From the NCBI GenBank assembly GCA_002501855.1, contig DAOM01000083.1, forward strand, positions 1 to 32,554: a stretch of DNA of 32,554 nt. The letters run 5' to 3'. A program made the position numbers and the translations under genes. The notes beneath the pieces are model-generated. The model saw nothing but the letters and a program-made list of their open reading frames with translations. It did not search any database and was not told the origin of the DNA. The DNA comes from Candidatus Nitrosopolaris nunavutensis. Lineage in GTDB: Archaea; Thermoproteota; Nitrososphaeria; Nitrososphaerales; Nitrososphaeraceae. Numbering within the stretch: position 1 is the stretch's first letter; the number at the start of each line of letters is the position of its first letter. Shown here one piece after another: positions 8,243-15,310 of this stretch.

Positions 8243-8380
8243 TTACGGTATAATATATACAAGGAAACTGGCCAAGATAATGCCTGCGACAATCGCGGCT
8301 GTCAAGAAGATCCCTTTTTTACTAACTCTTCTCTGTTTGCCGCTTTTACCAGTAATACCGTCATTATGATCGTGTGCCAA
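8243..8380 (-). CDS. 45-residue single-span membrane peptide (leaderless)
   Basis: This is a small ORF starting at TTG 8380 and ending at TAA 8243. The N-terminal half is polar (His, Asp, Gly, then the basic KQRRVSKK); the C-terminal half is one clean transmembrane segment (GIFLTAAIVAGIILASFLVY), then Ile-Ile-Pro and stop. A near-perfect TATA box, TTTATATAAA at 8403-8412, is centred 27 nt before the TTG, exactly where a leaderless archaeal start should be; this is the main support for the gene. Topology by the positive-inside rule puts the basic N-terminus in the cytoplasm. The function is unknown. It lies downstream of the secreted protein gene on the same strand but has its own promoter. 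The ORF on the opposite strand here looks like a shadow. Confidence 0.65.
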   Translation of the reverse strand: MAHDHNDGITGKSGKQRRVSKKGIFLTAAIVAGIILASFLVYIIP

Positions 8381-8402
8381 TCACCGAAGTAATACTGTCC
8401 AT

Positions 8403-8412
8403 TTTATATAAA
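8403..8412 (-). promoter_or_regulatory. TATA box of the 45-residue membrane peptide
   Basis: TTTATATAAA is the closest match to an archaeal TATA consensus in the window. It is centred 27 nt upstream of the TTG at 8380 on the minus strand. The element is self-complementary. Confidence 0.6.
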
Positions 8413-8455
8413 TGGTAGCACATCTTCAAAAAGTAATCCGTCTTCGAAGTTGTAG

Positions 8456-8854
8456 TTATCCCGCTATGGCCTTTGTCAAATCAAGAGTGACTTTATTTTT
8501 TCCGCCCTGTTTCATATTTTGAACATCTGTACAAATCTGAGTGGCAGGCGGTGTCACCGCGGTTGCACATATCCGTATAGTGCCATTTATGAGCTTGTCT
8601 GGAACTGTGATAGGTATGACCAAACTATTTTTTTTAGTTACATCGATATTCGACGCCACGACGGTATCGTTAATGGATATATTTACCGGTCCATTTTGTG
8701 TATTACTACGAACCAGAACAACGCTAAACTGTGTCCCGTTGCTATGAGACGTAGATGCTGCTGCAAGTTTCATAGAAAGAGCAGCAGAGCTGTACGAGAT
8801 TACTAACATCATTAATATTGACAAAATTAAAACTTCTTGTCCAACTACCTTCAT
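8456..8854 (-). CDS. Small secreted or anchored beta-rich protein
   Basis: This 132-residue protein has an N-terminal signal sequence (hydrophobic core about residues 7-25, ending at SSAAL). An extracellular domain of alternating hydrophobic residues follows, typical of an Ig-like or CARDB-like beta sandwich. Several N-x-S/T sequons (NGT, NIS, NDT, NGT) are possible archaeal N-glycosylation sites, and two Cys in the second half (ICATAV, QICTDV) could form a disulfide. No enzyme motif is visible. CTTAAATG at 8878-8885 is centred 27 nt before the ATG, so a leaderless mRNA is likely. Confidence 0.7.
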   Translation of the reverse strand: MKVVGQEVLILSILMMLVISYSSAALSMKLAAASTSHSNGTQFSVVLVRSNTQNGPVNISINDTVVASNIDVTKKNSLVIPITVPDKLINGTIRICATAVTPPATQICTDVQNMKQGGKNKVTLDLTKAIAG

Positions 8855-8877
8855 ATTACAAAATGGTCATTATTCCA

Positions 8878-8885
8878 CATTTAAG
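8878..8885 (-). promoter_or_regulatory. TATA box of the secreted protein gene
   Basis: CTTAAATG on the minus strand is centred 27 nt before the ATG at 8854. Confidence 0.45.
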
Positions 8886-9076
8886 AGCATTGAACTAATT
8901 TATTAGACGTCGCAAGAAGGTTTATTTCACAGGCTACGTTACGCGGCCAGCCAGCCTGATTACGTGGCTTAGTGTATAGTTAATAAATGCTAAGCTGTTT
9001 GTCACCAAGATTGTTAGTAGCCCTGTTAAGAATTAACATCTTGGCGCATATACAGTAAACACCCAACAGATTAATA

Positions 9077-9556
9077 ATGAGCAGGAAAAAAATAAAGATT
9101 CACCTTGAGGATGCGGATGGAGGAAAATATGATCTAGCATTAGAAGGCAATATCTCAAAGACCAAGATTATCAAATTCATTGAAGTTCTAGATCTCCTAG
9201 AAGTGAAGGGCAAAGACAATTTTGAGGATAATGCAAAACTCAGAGAGAAAGATAACTTGACGTCTGTAGGTTCCAAGATATGGAATCTTGTAGAACGAAA
9301 ATTCCCTTATAGCACCTTTACTTCATCAGATATCCTAGAAATCTACGAGGATGAGTATCAAGAGCCCATTCAGCTTAGCGTGGTTGCAACATATCTATCC
9401 AGGTATTCTGAAAGGAGCAAGCTGTCCAGAAATAAGAGAGGGAAGGAATGGTTGTACAAAGTACTTAGAAAACATCCAGTGCTCGAGCAAAGGGAACCAA
9501 CTTACGAACACCCTCACAGTCTATCTCATGAATTCCATCCAACTGATGTAAATTAA
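9077..9556 (+). CDS. Possible winged-helix protein, function unknown
   Basis: This 159-residue soluble protein has an N-terminal segment (about residues 1-45) that looks like a small beta-beta-beta-alpha unit (KIKIHLEDADGGKYDLALEG). After a charged linker comes a helical segment, about residues 66-135, with the feel of a winged helix: FTSSDILEIYEDEY, VVATYLSRYSER, then the basic LSRNKRGKEWLYKV as a possible wing. The His-rich tail is probably disordered. DNA binding is inferred from this pattern only. CATATACA at 9047-9054 is centred 26 nt before the ATG. Confidence 0.65.
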   Translation: MSRKKIKIHLEDADGGKYDLALEGNISKTKIIKFIEVLDLLEVKGKDNFEDNAKLREKDNLTSVGSKIWNLVERKFPYSTFTSSDILEIYEDEYQEPIQLSVVATYLSRYSERSKLSRNKRGKEWLYKVLRKHPVLEQREPTYEHPHSLSHEFHPTDVN

Positions 9557-9601
9557 AATCCTGATCCTGACTGAATAAGGTAGAGCCAAAAGGAGAGTGA
9601 G

Positions 9602-9618
9602 AACTGTCTCAGTTTTTT
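9602..9618 (+). terminator. Hairpin plus T-run after the winged-helix gene
   Basis: A 5-bp stem AACTG/CAGTT with a TCT loop overlaps a run of six T (9613-9618), about 45 nt after the stop at 9556. Archaeal terminators mainly need the T-run, so this is a likely transcript end for the gene at 9077-9556. Confidence 0.45.
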
Positions 9619-9647
9619 CGTCTATTCTAAGTGCTTTTAATTATAAG

Positions 9648-9755
9648 TTAGATTTTGTGTTCGTTTCGGCGATGTTGATCTAATTCCATTTGGCTCTTGA
9701 ACTTCTTCCCACAGTTATCGCATTTGAATTTCTTGCCGAACAAATTGAATTGCAT
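9648..9755 (-). CDS. 35-residue single-finger C2H2 protein
   Basis: This tiny ORF runs from ATG 9755 to TAA 9648. It consists of a basic leader (MQFNLFGKKFK) and one canonical C2H2 finger, C-x2-C-x12-H-x4-H (CDNCGKKFKSQMELDQH then RRNEH), ending three residues after the last His. The structure-giving Phe and Leu of the finger are in place. A lone finger is usually too small for specific DNA binding by itself, so it might act with a partner or bind protein. It lies between two genes whose ends face it. It belongs with three other small C2H2 genes in this window. Confidence 0.7.
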   Translation of the reverse strand: MQFNLFGKKFKCDNCGKKFKSQMELDQHRRNEHKI

Positions 9756-9874
9756 ATTATTCAATAATAATGACGAGATCCTTACATATATCCATTATGT
9801 ATGAAAGCGTTTGATATACGGAATCGTCTCTTGAGAAGACCCCCTTTTAATCGCCACCAATTCTGGTAGAATTC

Positions 9875-10768
9875 TCAGAAGCTCTTCTGCATTTTTGGTG
9901 AACCCTCATTATCCAGATAATCGCACAGAGATTTTATCATCGATCCCATTTTATACATTGTAGGCATCACATCCACATGGACATCGTTTTCTTCTAGGGC
10001 TTTCCGAGTAGAAGGCCCGATAGCGACTACGATTACACCTCTGTTTAGAGACGTTAGTAACGATTCGTTCAGACCGTGTTGGGACGCTATCTTGAAAAGT
10101 TCTCGCGCAGCTGGGGGGCTCGTAAATGTTATTGCACCTATATTAGCAATAGAAATATCTTCAATGAGCTTGAGCACTTTAGTCTCTTCAGGAGGAATAT
10201 ATTCATACCCCATCGTTTTGAGGATCTGCGCCCCATTTTCCTTAAGGTCGGTTGAGTACATGTATGTCGATGATTCGAATACCTGTGCCCCTTCCACTTC
10301 AAGCTCGGTCTTTAATTCTGATGAATATGAACCATGCCAGAGGATAAAAACTCTTTTCCCAGCTATGCCAAGACCTCTTAGCAGTTGAGCTATTCCTTTG
10401 GAAGTATTGTCCTTTGGTACGATATTAGTTTTTATCCCGTGCATGGCTAATGCGTCCTTAGGCTTCAAACTCCTGGCGATGACTGTAACTTGCTGCAATA
10501 TTTGAATCAGCTCCTTTTCTATTCCCAGATTCCTTGCAGCAGACATTAGAGAGTAAACGCCAGGTCCAGTCATGAAGACTGCATAGTCCACTTTTTCTTT
10601 TAATACTTGATATGCAAAGGATCCAGCTTCCTCATTTACCCCTTGATTTACCTCTATCCCAATGGTGGGAGCAACATAGGGTATACCTCCAAAAGAGATT
10701 ATGATACGAGCAAGCTCCGATGCTCGACGACTACCTGTTACGACGACCACTAAACCAGATAATGACAT
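9875..10768 (-). CDS. hemD: Uroporphyrinogen-III synthase
   Basis: HemD closes hydroxymethylbilane with inversion of ring D to give uroporphyrinogen III, the precursor of siroheme, cobalamin and (in archaea) heme. The 297-residue protein has the bilobed pattern of the family: LVVVVTGSRRASELARII at the N-terminus, FMTGPGVYSL near residue 66, VFILWHGSYSSELKTELE in the second lobe, ITFTSPPAARELFKIA near residue 213, and VVAIGPSTRKALEENDVHVDV near residue 246. These match the conserved TSxxAv and IGxxTaxal motifs. No other tetrapyrrole gene is in the window, so it stands alone here. The C-terminal 20 residues are slightly longer than usual. Confidence 0.88.
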   Translation of the reverse strand: MSLSGLVVVVTGSRRASELARIIISFGGIPYVAPTIGIEVNQGVNEEAGSFAYQVLKEKVDYAVFMTGPGVYSLMSAARNLGIEKELIQILQQVTVIARSLKPKDALAMHGIKTNIVPKDNTSKGIAQLLRGLGIAGKRVFILWHGSYSSELKTELEVEGAQVFESSTYMYSTDLKENGAQILKTMGYEYIPPEETKVLKLIEDISIANIGAITFTSPPAARELFKIASQHGLNESLLTSLNRGVIVVAIGPSTRKALEENDVHVDVMPTMYKMGSMIKSLCDYLDNEGSPKMQKSF

Positions 10769-10920
10769 TTCCGGGCCCGAAGAATGATCCTGAAGCTGAA
10801 ATTAAGGTTTTTTGTAGGACGCAAAGGAATCACTTGAGGAGGAATAAAATGTACGACCGGATTGGACATATGATTTCTAATCCCATAGAAAATTAATTCT
10901 GACTACCCAACTCCTCTCCA

Positions 10921-11592
10921 TTATTTCATTTTCTTGACAATGAAATGGAATAAATTTCCTTCTTTTCTTGTTTCCAATAGTGATTGCCCAGTTTGTTCAG
11001 ACCATCGTACCATTTCCAAATCCGCAGTGGTATCATCGGACACTAGATGTACGACGTTACCAATTGCTATTTTTTCCAAAAGTTCGTCAAGTTCTGCGAG
11101 TGTGGCTGCACATTCGACTCCTATCTGAAACATTTCATAGTCTGGAAATGCATCAAAGCAAATAATATGGTGTTTTTGAATGAGAGTAGCCATCTTCTCG
11201 TAACAACTTTCTATAGTCTGCAAGTTTTTAATTTCCTCCTCAATGTTTGAAATTTCCATTTTCGCAAACCATCCTTCAGCATAGGGTGAATCGTTTGCTA
11301 ACTCCGGTTGATCAATTATCGCGTGATTAACTTCGATAATCCTACCACTTATCGGAGCTCTTACTACACCGAAATATCTAGGGCTTTCAAGCGTGCCAAA
11401 GCTTTTCCCTCTTTCTATATATGAACCGACCTGTCTTAACTTGATAACGGAGAGTTTGCCACTGATATATCCTAGGATGCTTGTAATCCCAATGTTTGCT
11501 TTTCGTTTGTCATGTCGGATGTCAGCCCAAACAAAATTCTCAGTGTCATACAAAATATCTCCAGGGAAGATACAATGATCTATTTTCATCAT
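10921..11592 (-). CDS. GcvH-like (non-lipoylatable) and TusA-like fusion protein
   Basis: This is a 223-residue two-domain protein. Residues about 10-120 match the glycine cleavage H protein: VGIT-like NIGIT at 33-37, ESPR at 69-72, APISGRIIEVNHAI at 79-92, PELANDSPYAEGWFAKMEI at 96-114. In GcvH the motif is ESxK and the Lys carries lipoate; here it is Arg72 (codon at 11377-11379), so lipoylation is not possible at that site. Residues about 150-222 align along their length with TusA, with Cys161 at the position of the TusA sulfur-carrier Cys but CAAT in place of CPEP. A linker of about 30 residues joins them. It may be a sulfur-transfer or scaffold protein, not a glycine cleavage component. 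No gcvP, gcvT or lipoate genes are in the window. Domain calls are from remembered motifs. Confidence 0.75.
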   Translation of the reverse strand: MMKIDHCIFPGDILYDTENFVWADIRHDKRKANIGITSILGYISGKLSVIKLRQVGSYIERGKSFGTLESPRYFGVVRAPISGRIIEVNHAIIDQPELANDSPYAEGWFAKMEISNIEEEIKNLQTIESCYEKMATLIQKHHIICFDAFPDYEMFQIGVECAATLAELDELLEKIAIGNVVHLVSDDTTADLEMVRWSEQTGQSLLETRKEGNLFHFIVKKMK

Positions 11593-11870
11593 AGTCGTAG
11601 ATATTGGGCACCAACTTTATTCTTTTATATTGAATTTACGAAAAAACATAGGGTTTAGTCTCGATCTAGTAGTTTCATTTACGAGGATCGCTCAATTTAA
11701 ATTGGTTCAAAAAGTACGGTTAAAGTATCCTCTTCACTGATTCAGATTTCAAAGACCTGTCTATTAGCTTGATGCCTTTTGACCTGACTCATTCTAGGGA
11801 TTTTAGTTGCTCACAGTAATGAGAATCTAACGATGCAATTTTCAAATAGTATGAGAAGCAATCTAATCTA

Positions 11871-12239
11871 ATGGTACAAAGGCAAGTGGCTTTTGAAAAC
11901 ACCAAACAACAACAGGAAGCGCTAACTTTGAGCGATATCTCACCTAAATGGGCCAAACGACTAGGAGAACGTCAAGAACTACCTGTTCCTATGTCAATTA
12001 CATGGCTATGGTGGTATTTTGAACTTAAGCGTGCGTCAAGGTGTGTAGTAGGAGAAGCACATAGATATTCAGCATCTTACATGTATGACTGCAGAGAATG
12101 TGACAAAATAGGCTGGAGATTTATGCTTCATTTTACCGTGCATTCATGTTCTAAACTAGAAGGGAACAAGGAGAGGTTTGTCAAGCATTGGAACAGAAAG
12201 CACGCTCGTTCGACTAGGGGTCAAGATTGTCTATGGTAG
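11871..12239 (+). CDS. Cys/His protein with one possible atypical zinc finger
   Basis: This 122-residue ORF starts at ATG 11871. The first half is polar to mixed with a Trp-rich segment (ITWLWWYFELKRASR). The second half has CRECDKIGW, a short beta-like stretch, and HWNRKH near the end. This gives a C-x2-C...H-x4-H arrangement like a C2H2 finger but with a much longer spacer of about 35 residues. It could be an enlarged zinc finger; this is inference. A CAAATAGTAT element lies about 25-30 nt upstream. I do not recognise the protein. Confidence 0.5.
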   Translation: MVQRQVAFENTKQQQEALTLSDISPKWAKRLGERQELPVPMSITWLWWYFELKRASRCVVGEAHRYSASYMYDCRECDKIGWRFMLHFTVHSCSKLEGNKERFVKHWNRKHARSTRGQDCLW

Positions 12240-12952
12240 AAGTAGTCGTATAGGTTATGACCGCTTGTGTTTACAATAGTAAATGAGAATAAGATTATTC
12301 AGATGATATCCTCAGAATGGAGATAGAGTCGGTGGCTGTTGTTATTATTAGCTTGTGAAGATTTTTGGTGTACGTTGTTGAAGCAGATCGCTATTTCTCT
12401 AACCCGGTAGGGACAGCTTTTACTGGCTATATGATCAAAATAAAGCTGACTTGGTTGGTATCTACTATAGTTTTTCGGACTGTCTGTTAATGCAGTATTC
12501 AAAGGAGTGATACGCCAATAGATCCCATCTCTAATATAGAATTCTTTACCGATTACTCATATGCTGTCACCAGCCGTGCGTTTAGACCGGGCTGGTTTAA
12601 CTACAATTAACTGAAGGTAAATATGGCACGCAAACTTAGACTTCGTTTAGGCACATCAATCCAAAAAACAGGCACGTCCCTTGACATCCTCTATTATAGC
12701 AAAGAAAATTGCTAAGCATTAAAATGTCATGCTACCATAGTCCATACCGTGCCATCTGTTTAGATTAATGACGCTCAATTTGTTGAAGGATTGCTGGAGA
12801 GTCTTGGAATGTTATCATGGGTTCTGGCTATGCAATCCCTCCTGTAATCAAAATGTCTGACCTACGATACGTGTTCGTCAGCTGGAGTCGAGTCGAAATC
12901 GTATGTGCCAAATCCCGCCCTTATGCGCTTGATACTTGTTATCGCATCATGT
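12240..12952. other. Gene-poor region of about 710 bp
   Basis: No convincing gene is seen on either strand; a 67-codon minus-strand ORF with a TTG start (12299-12502) and a 40-codon plus-strand ORF from 12853 have no supporting signal. The region does hold two small hairpins: a 7-bp stem ACCAGCC/GGCTGGT at 12569-12596 with a 14-nt loop, and TAGCAA/TTGCTA at 12697-12714. A non-coding RNA is possible but not demonstrated. Confidence 0.35.
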
Positions 12953-12961
12953 TTTTATATT
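12953..12961 (+). promoter_or_regulatory. TATA box of the RAM-domain gene
   Basis: TTTTATATT is centred about 26 nt before the ATG at 12982, as expected for a leaderless transcript. Confidence 0.6.
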
Positions 12962-12981
12962 TCACAATGGAATAGATTGTT

Positions 12982-13212
12982 ATGCCAAAGGCGTTTGTAT
13001 TAATGAATGCTGAACTAGGAAGTGAAGATTCCATCGTGAACGAGCTAAAAAAACTTGAAGGAGTTAAGGAAGTTTATCAAGTTTATGGAGTGTATGATAT
13101 AGTAGCCCAAGTTGAAGCAAACACAATGGAAAGAGTCAAGGAAACAATAACCTGGAAACTCCGTAAACTTAATGGCGTCAAATCGACCCTGACGATGATT
13201 GTGATGGACTAA
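12982..13212 (+). CDS. Stand-alone Lrp/AsnC ligand-binding (RAM) domain protein
   Basis: The 76 residues correspond to the C-terminal effector-binding and oligomerisation domain of Lrp/AsnC regulators, with no DNA-binding helix-turn-helix. The alpha/beta ferredoxin-like pattern is clear: AFVLMNAELGSEDSIVNEL, the Val-Lys-Glu-Val strand, then VYGVYDIVAQVEA with the Gly and Asp typical of the family, and a last strand (STLTMIVMD). Stand-alone RAM proteins bind amino acids or assemble with full-length Lrp proteins; which applies here cannot be seen. It has a good TATA box 26 nt upstream and is monocistronic. Confidence 0.88.
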   Translation: MPKAFVLMNAELGSEDSIVNELKKLEGVKEVYQVYGVYDIVAQVEANTMERVKETITWKLRKLNGVKSTLTMIVMD

Positions 13213-13318
13213 ATTGCATAAGATTAAACGATTTTTGGTTCAGCACAATTTTGCACCAGATTTTGAATTCTAAATAACGTAACGTTAATTTAGAATGTAT
13301 TGGCATGACAGTTAAATA

Positions 13319-13483
13319 ATGTTTAAGATCGACTTATTCAGAAGAAAAGAAGGAACGAACGTCTTTAGGTGCAAGTACTGTAATTTGCAATTCGAGGATA
13401 AAGAAAGGTTGAGTAGACATTCGAGAAAAGCTCACAGCGAGAAGGGTGGTGATATCCCAAATAGGAATCCATTTGGATTTTAG
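13319..13483 (+). CDS. 54-residue single-finger C2H2 protein
   Basis: This small ORF runs from ATG 13319 to TAG 13481-13483. After a basic leader (MFKIDLFRRKEG) comes one canonical C2H2 finger, C-x2-C-x12-H-x4-H with ligands Cys18, Cys21, His34 and His39 (CKYCNLQFEDKERLSRH then SRKAH), and a short Gly/Pro/Asn tail. GTTAATTTA at 13284-13292 is a possible TATA box about 30 nt upstream. The rhomboid gene starts 50 nt later on the same strand. The protein resembles the mini C2H2 protein at 9648-9755 in its leader and finger. Confidence 0.75.
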   Translation: MFKIDLFRRKEGTNVFRCKYCNLQFEDKERLSRHSRKAHSEKGGDIPNRNPFGF

Positions 13484-13533
13484 AATACTATAAGACTTCC
13501 GCTTAAAGACTCGTCTGCCCTAAAAACAACAAT

Positions 13534-14511
13534 ATGTTCCCTATCCATGATGATGCCGAGCGTATTCACGGTAGACCATATGTAAACTATAGTCTCATCG
13601 CGATTAACGCTGCTGTATTTACGTGGGAGGTTTTAGTAACCGGCTTTTTCTCAAATGGACGGACGACCTCCGAAATTTTCCTTGAGTATGGCGCGATCCC
13701 AAAACTCGTCCTTGTAGGAGACATCCCAATAGTGCTGACATCAATGTTCATCCACGGGGGAATAATTCACATCGCTGGAAACATGGTTTTTTTGTATGTA
13801 TTTGGAGACAACGTCGAAGATAGATTTGGCCATATCAAATATCTGGCAATCTATATTTTATGGGGGTTATTTGCAGCTCTGGTTCACAGCATTTACGCAG
13901 TTGCCGTAGGAGGAGGAGAAGTCCCAGCGGTAGGCGCGTCTGGTGCAATTTCCGGAGTCTTGGGTGCATATTTGATAATGTTTCCTAGAGCGAAAATATA
14001 TACAATAATAATTGTGTTGTTCATTACAACTATCCGAATACCTGCACTGGCTTTCATTCCTTTTTGGTTTATTTTACAAATACTATTTACGTTGATTGGA
14101 CAGTCAGGAGGAGGTGGAGTGGCGTATTTGGCACATATTGGTGGATTCATAGCTGGAGTTGGAACAGGGTATTCATGGAAGTATTTAGCAGGGAAGAAGA
14201 TGTCGTCATCTATTCCCTCCGTGGGCAAAACTCGAAAGATGAGACCAAAAATAGAAGACGTCTCTCCTTCACTCGAGCCTGAGGTCATTGAGGGTGCCGA
14301 CTTCTTTGAAATCATAGCAGAAATCCATGGTATCGCTGCCGCTACCGATATCCATGCCGACTATGAGCCGGATTATAAACGGGTTCGCATAGTTGCCTCC
14401 GGATCAAGGAAATATGAATTGTTCGCTAAACTACCTGATTCCGCGAGTAATCCGACAGTTGAATACGTCCACTATCTCAATGGAATCGCGAGAATTCGTC
14501 TCACAAAATAA
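13534..14511 (+). CDS. Rhomboid family serine protease with C-terminal Hsp20-like domain
   Basis: Residues 18-215 are a rhomboid intramembrane protease with about six membrane helices. HGGIIHIAGNM (74-84) is the helix-2 motif; Ser136 in GASG is the nucleophile and His201 in AHIGG completes the dyad. Rhomboids cut substrate helices within or next to the membrane. After a basic linker (about 220-250), residues 253-325 form an extra soluble domain that looks like a small heat-shock (Hsp20/CS) beta sandwich: FFEIIAEIHGI at its start, then YELFAKLPDSA and NGIARIRLTK, matching the family's RxxxLP and NGVLxIxLPK strands. This suggests a protease that recognises misfolded membrane or secreted proteins, which is inference. 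CTTAAAG about 30 nt upstream may be the TATA box. Confidence 0.9.
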   Translation: MFPIHDDAERIHGRPYVNYSLIAINAAVFTWEVLVTGFFSNGRTTSEIFLEYGAIPKLVLVGDIPIVLTSMFIHGGIIHIAGNMVFLYVFGDNVEDRFGHIKYLAIYILWGLFAALVHSIYAVAVGGGEVPAVGASGAISGVLGAYLIMFPRAKIYTIIIVLFITTIRIPALAFIPFWFILQILFTLIGQSGGGGVAYLAHIGGFIAGVGTGYSWKYLAGKKMSSSIPSVGKTRKMRPKIEDVSPSLEPEVIEGADFFEIIAEIHGIAAATDIHADYEPDYKRVRIVASGSRKYELFAKLPDSASNPTVEYVHYLNGIARIRLTK

Positions 14512-14947
14512 TTTTGAATTTTGTTATTTGACATTGGTATACGTTCAATCAATAAGAAAAGCGTTTATGGTTCGTTTCGACTCATAATGCACCGAGATGC
14601 CTAAGAGAATGCCTATCAGAATCGAGATCCTATCGCATGTTGAAAGTATTCCTTCGATACATAGAGCTATGGATCAAATTCTCAAAGAGGCACCTAGATG
14701 TAAAAAGCGTGTCTCTAGCTTAAGAATAGATTATAGTTGAAGAATAGATTAGAAAAACATTGAATGGACAATCGATGAAGACGAGACTGAGCATGGCTGA
14801 GATCAATTGAGATTTGGACGCAGAAAATACTGCCCCCGCATCGGCTCAGCCAAGGGAAATACCACCCCCCTTATACTGTAATTCAATCAAATCCGGTTAT
14901 GACCAGAGTAAAATATTATAAGCATACTTTATTCTAATTACATTGTA
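14512..14947. other. Gap with one possible tiny ORF
   Basis: A 47-codon ORF at 14597-14740 (ATG start; MPKRMPIRIEIL at the N-terminus) is possible but has no good ribosome site, recognisable domain or clear TATA box. Downstream, an 8-bp inverted repeat TGGCTGAG/CTCAGCCA lies at 14794-14801 and 14845-14852. The AT-rich stretch at 14912-14921 probably contains the promoter of the next gene. Confidence 0.35.
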
Positions 14948-15271
14948 TTGGAGGATCCTCTGCGCTATAGAATTAATCAGATCACCGATAGTGGGATCAA
15001 TGTATCTCTTACGCTTAGCGAAGATCTGGAGCTTGAATCGGTATCCCAACAGCAGTTGATGTTAGAGTCTATCGATAGAGTGATTACTGATAAAGAGGTG
15101 AAAGACCAGGTAAGACCGATCTTAGAAGCAATTTTAAGCTCCCAGCCACAGACTCTAGTGAAAACCTATGCAGAGACGATCGTACAAATCACAATGCCGA
15201 GGAGGCGATACGAGAAGATTGGAAGCCCGAGGGTGGGTGAACAACTCTTAATTGACATAAGGAAGCCCTAG
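14948..15271 (+). CDS. Small conserved-looking protein, function unknown
   Basis: This 107-residue protein starts with TTG at 14948. It has an N-terminal beta hairpin (RYRINQITDSGINVSLTLSE) and then long helices (about residues 33-85), followed by a basic segment MPRRRYEKIG and a final strand. It has no Cys, membrane span or known motif. It is soluble and looks well folded. An AT-rich AATATTATAA about 30 nt upstream supports transcription. It lies tail-to-tail with the DUF255 gene, 39 bp apart. Confidence 0.65.
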   Translation: MEDPLRYRINQITDSGINVSLTLSEDLELESVSQQQLMLESIDRVITDKEVKDQVRPILEAILSSQPQTLVKTYAETIVQITMPRRRYEKIGSPRVGEQLLIDIRKP

Positions 15272-15310
15272 ATTATTACGAGGTCTCTATCTCGCTCGGG
15301 TTCTCTTTCA

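Noticed and set aside
8192..8392. 66-codon plus-strand ORF after the NUDIX gene
   Set aside because: Opposite strand carries the better supported leaderless membrane peptide; this frame has no start signal or domain.
12299..12502. 67-codon minus-strand ORF in the gene-poor region
   Set aside because: TTG start without ribosome site or TATA box; low-complexity Asn/Ser/His content; no recognisable fold.
12853..12975. 40-codon plus-strand ORF overlapping the RAM-gene promoter
   Set aside because: Runs through the TATA box of the next gene and has no start signal; composition looks random.
13893..14315. 140-codon minus-strand ORF
   Set aside because: Antisense to the rhomboid gene, whose catalytic motifs are clear.
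14761..14852. Possible C/D-box RNA (GATGA and CTGA motifs, 8-bp inverted repeat)
   Set aside because: The C box has mismatches and the C'/D' pair is missing; the inverted repeat alone is not enough to call an RNA gene.
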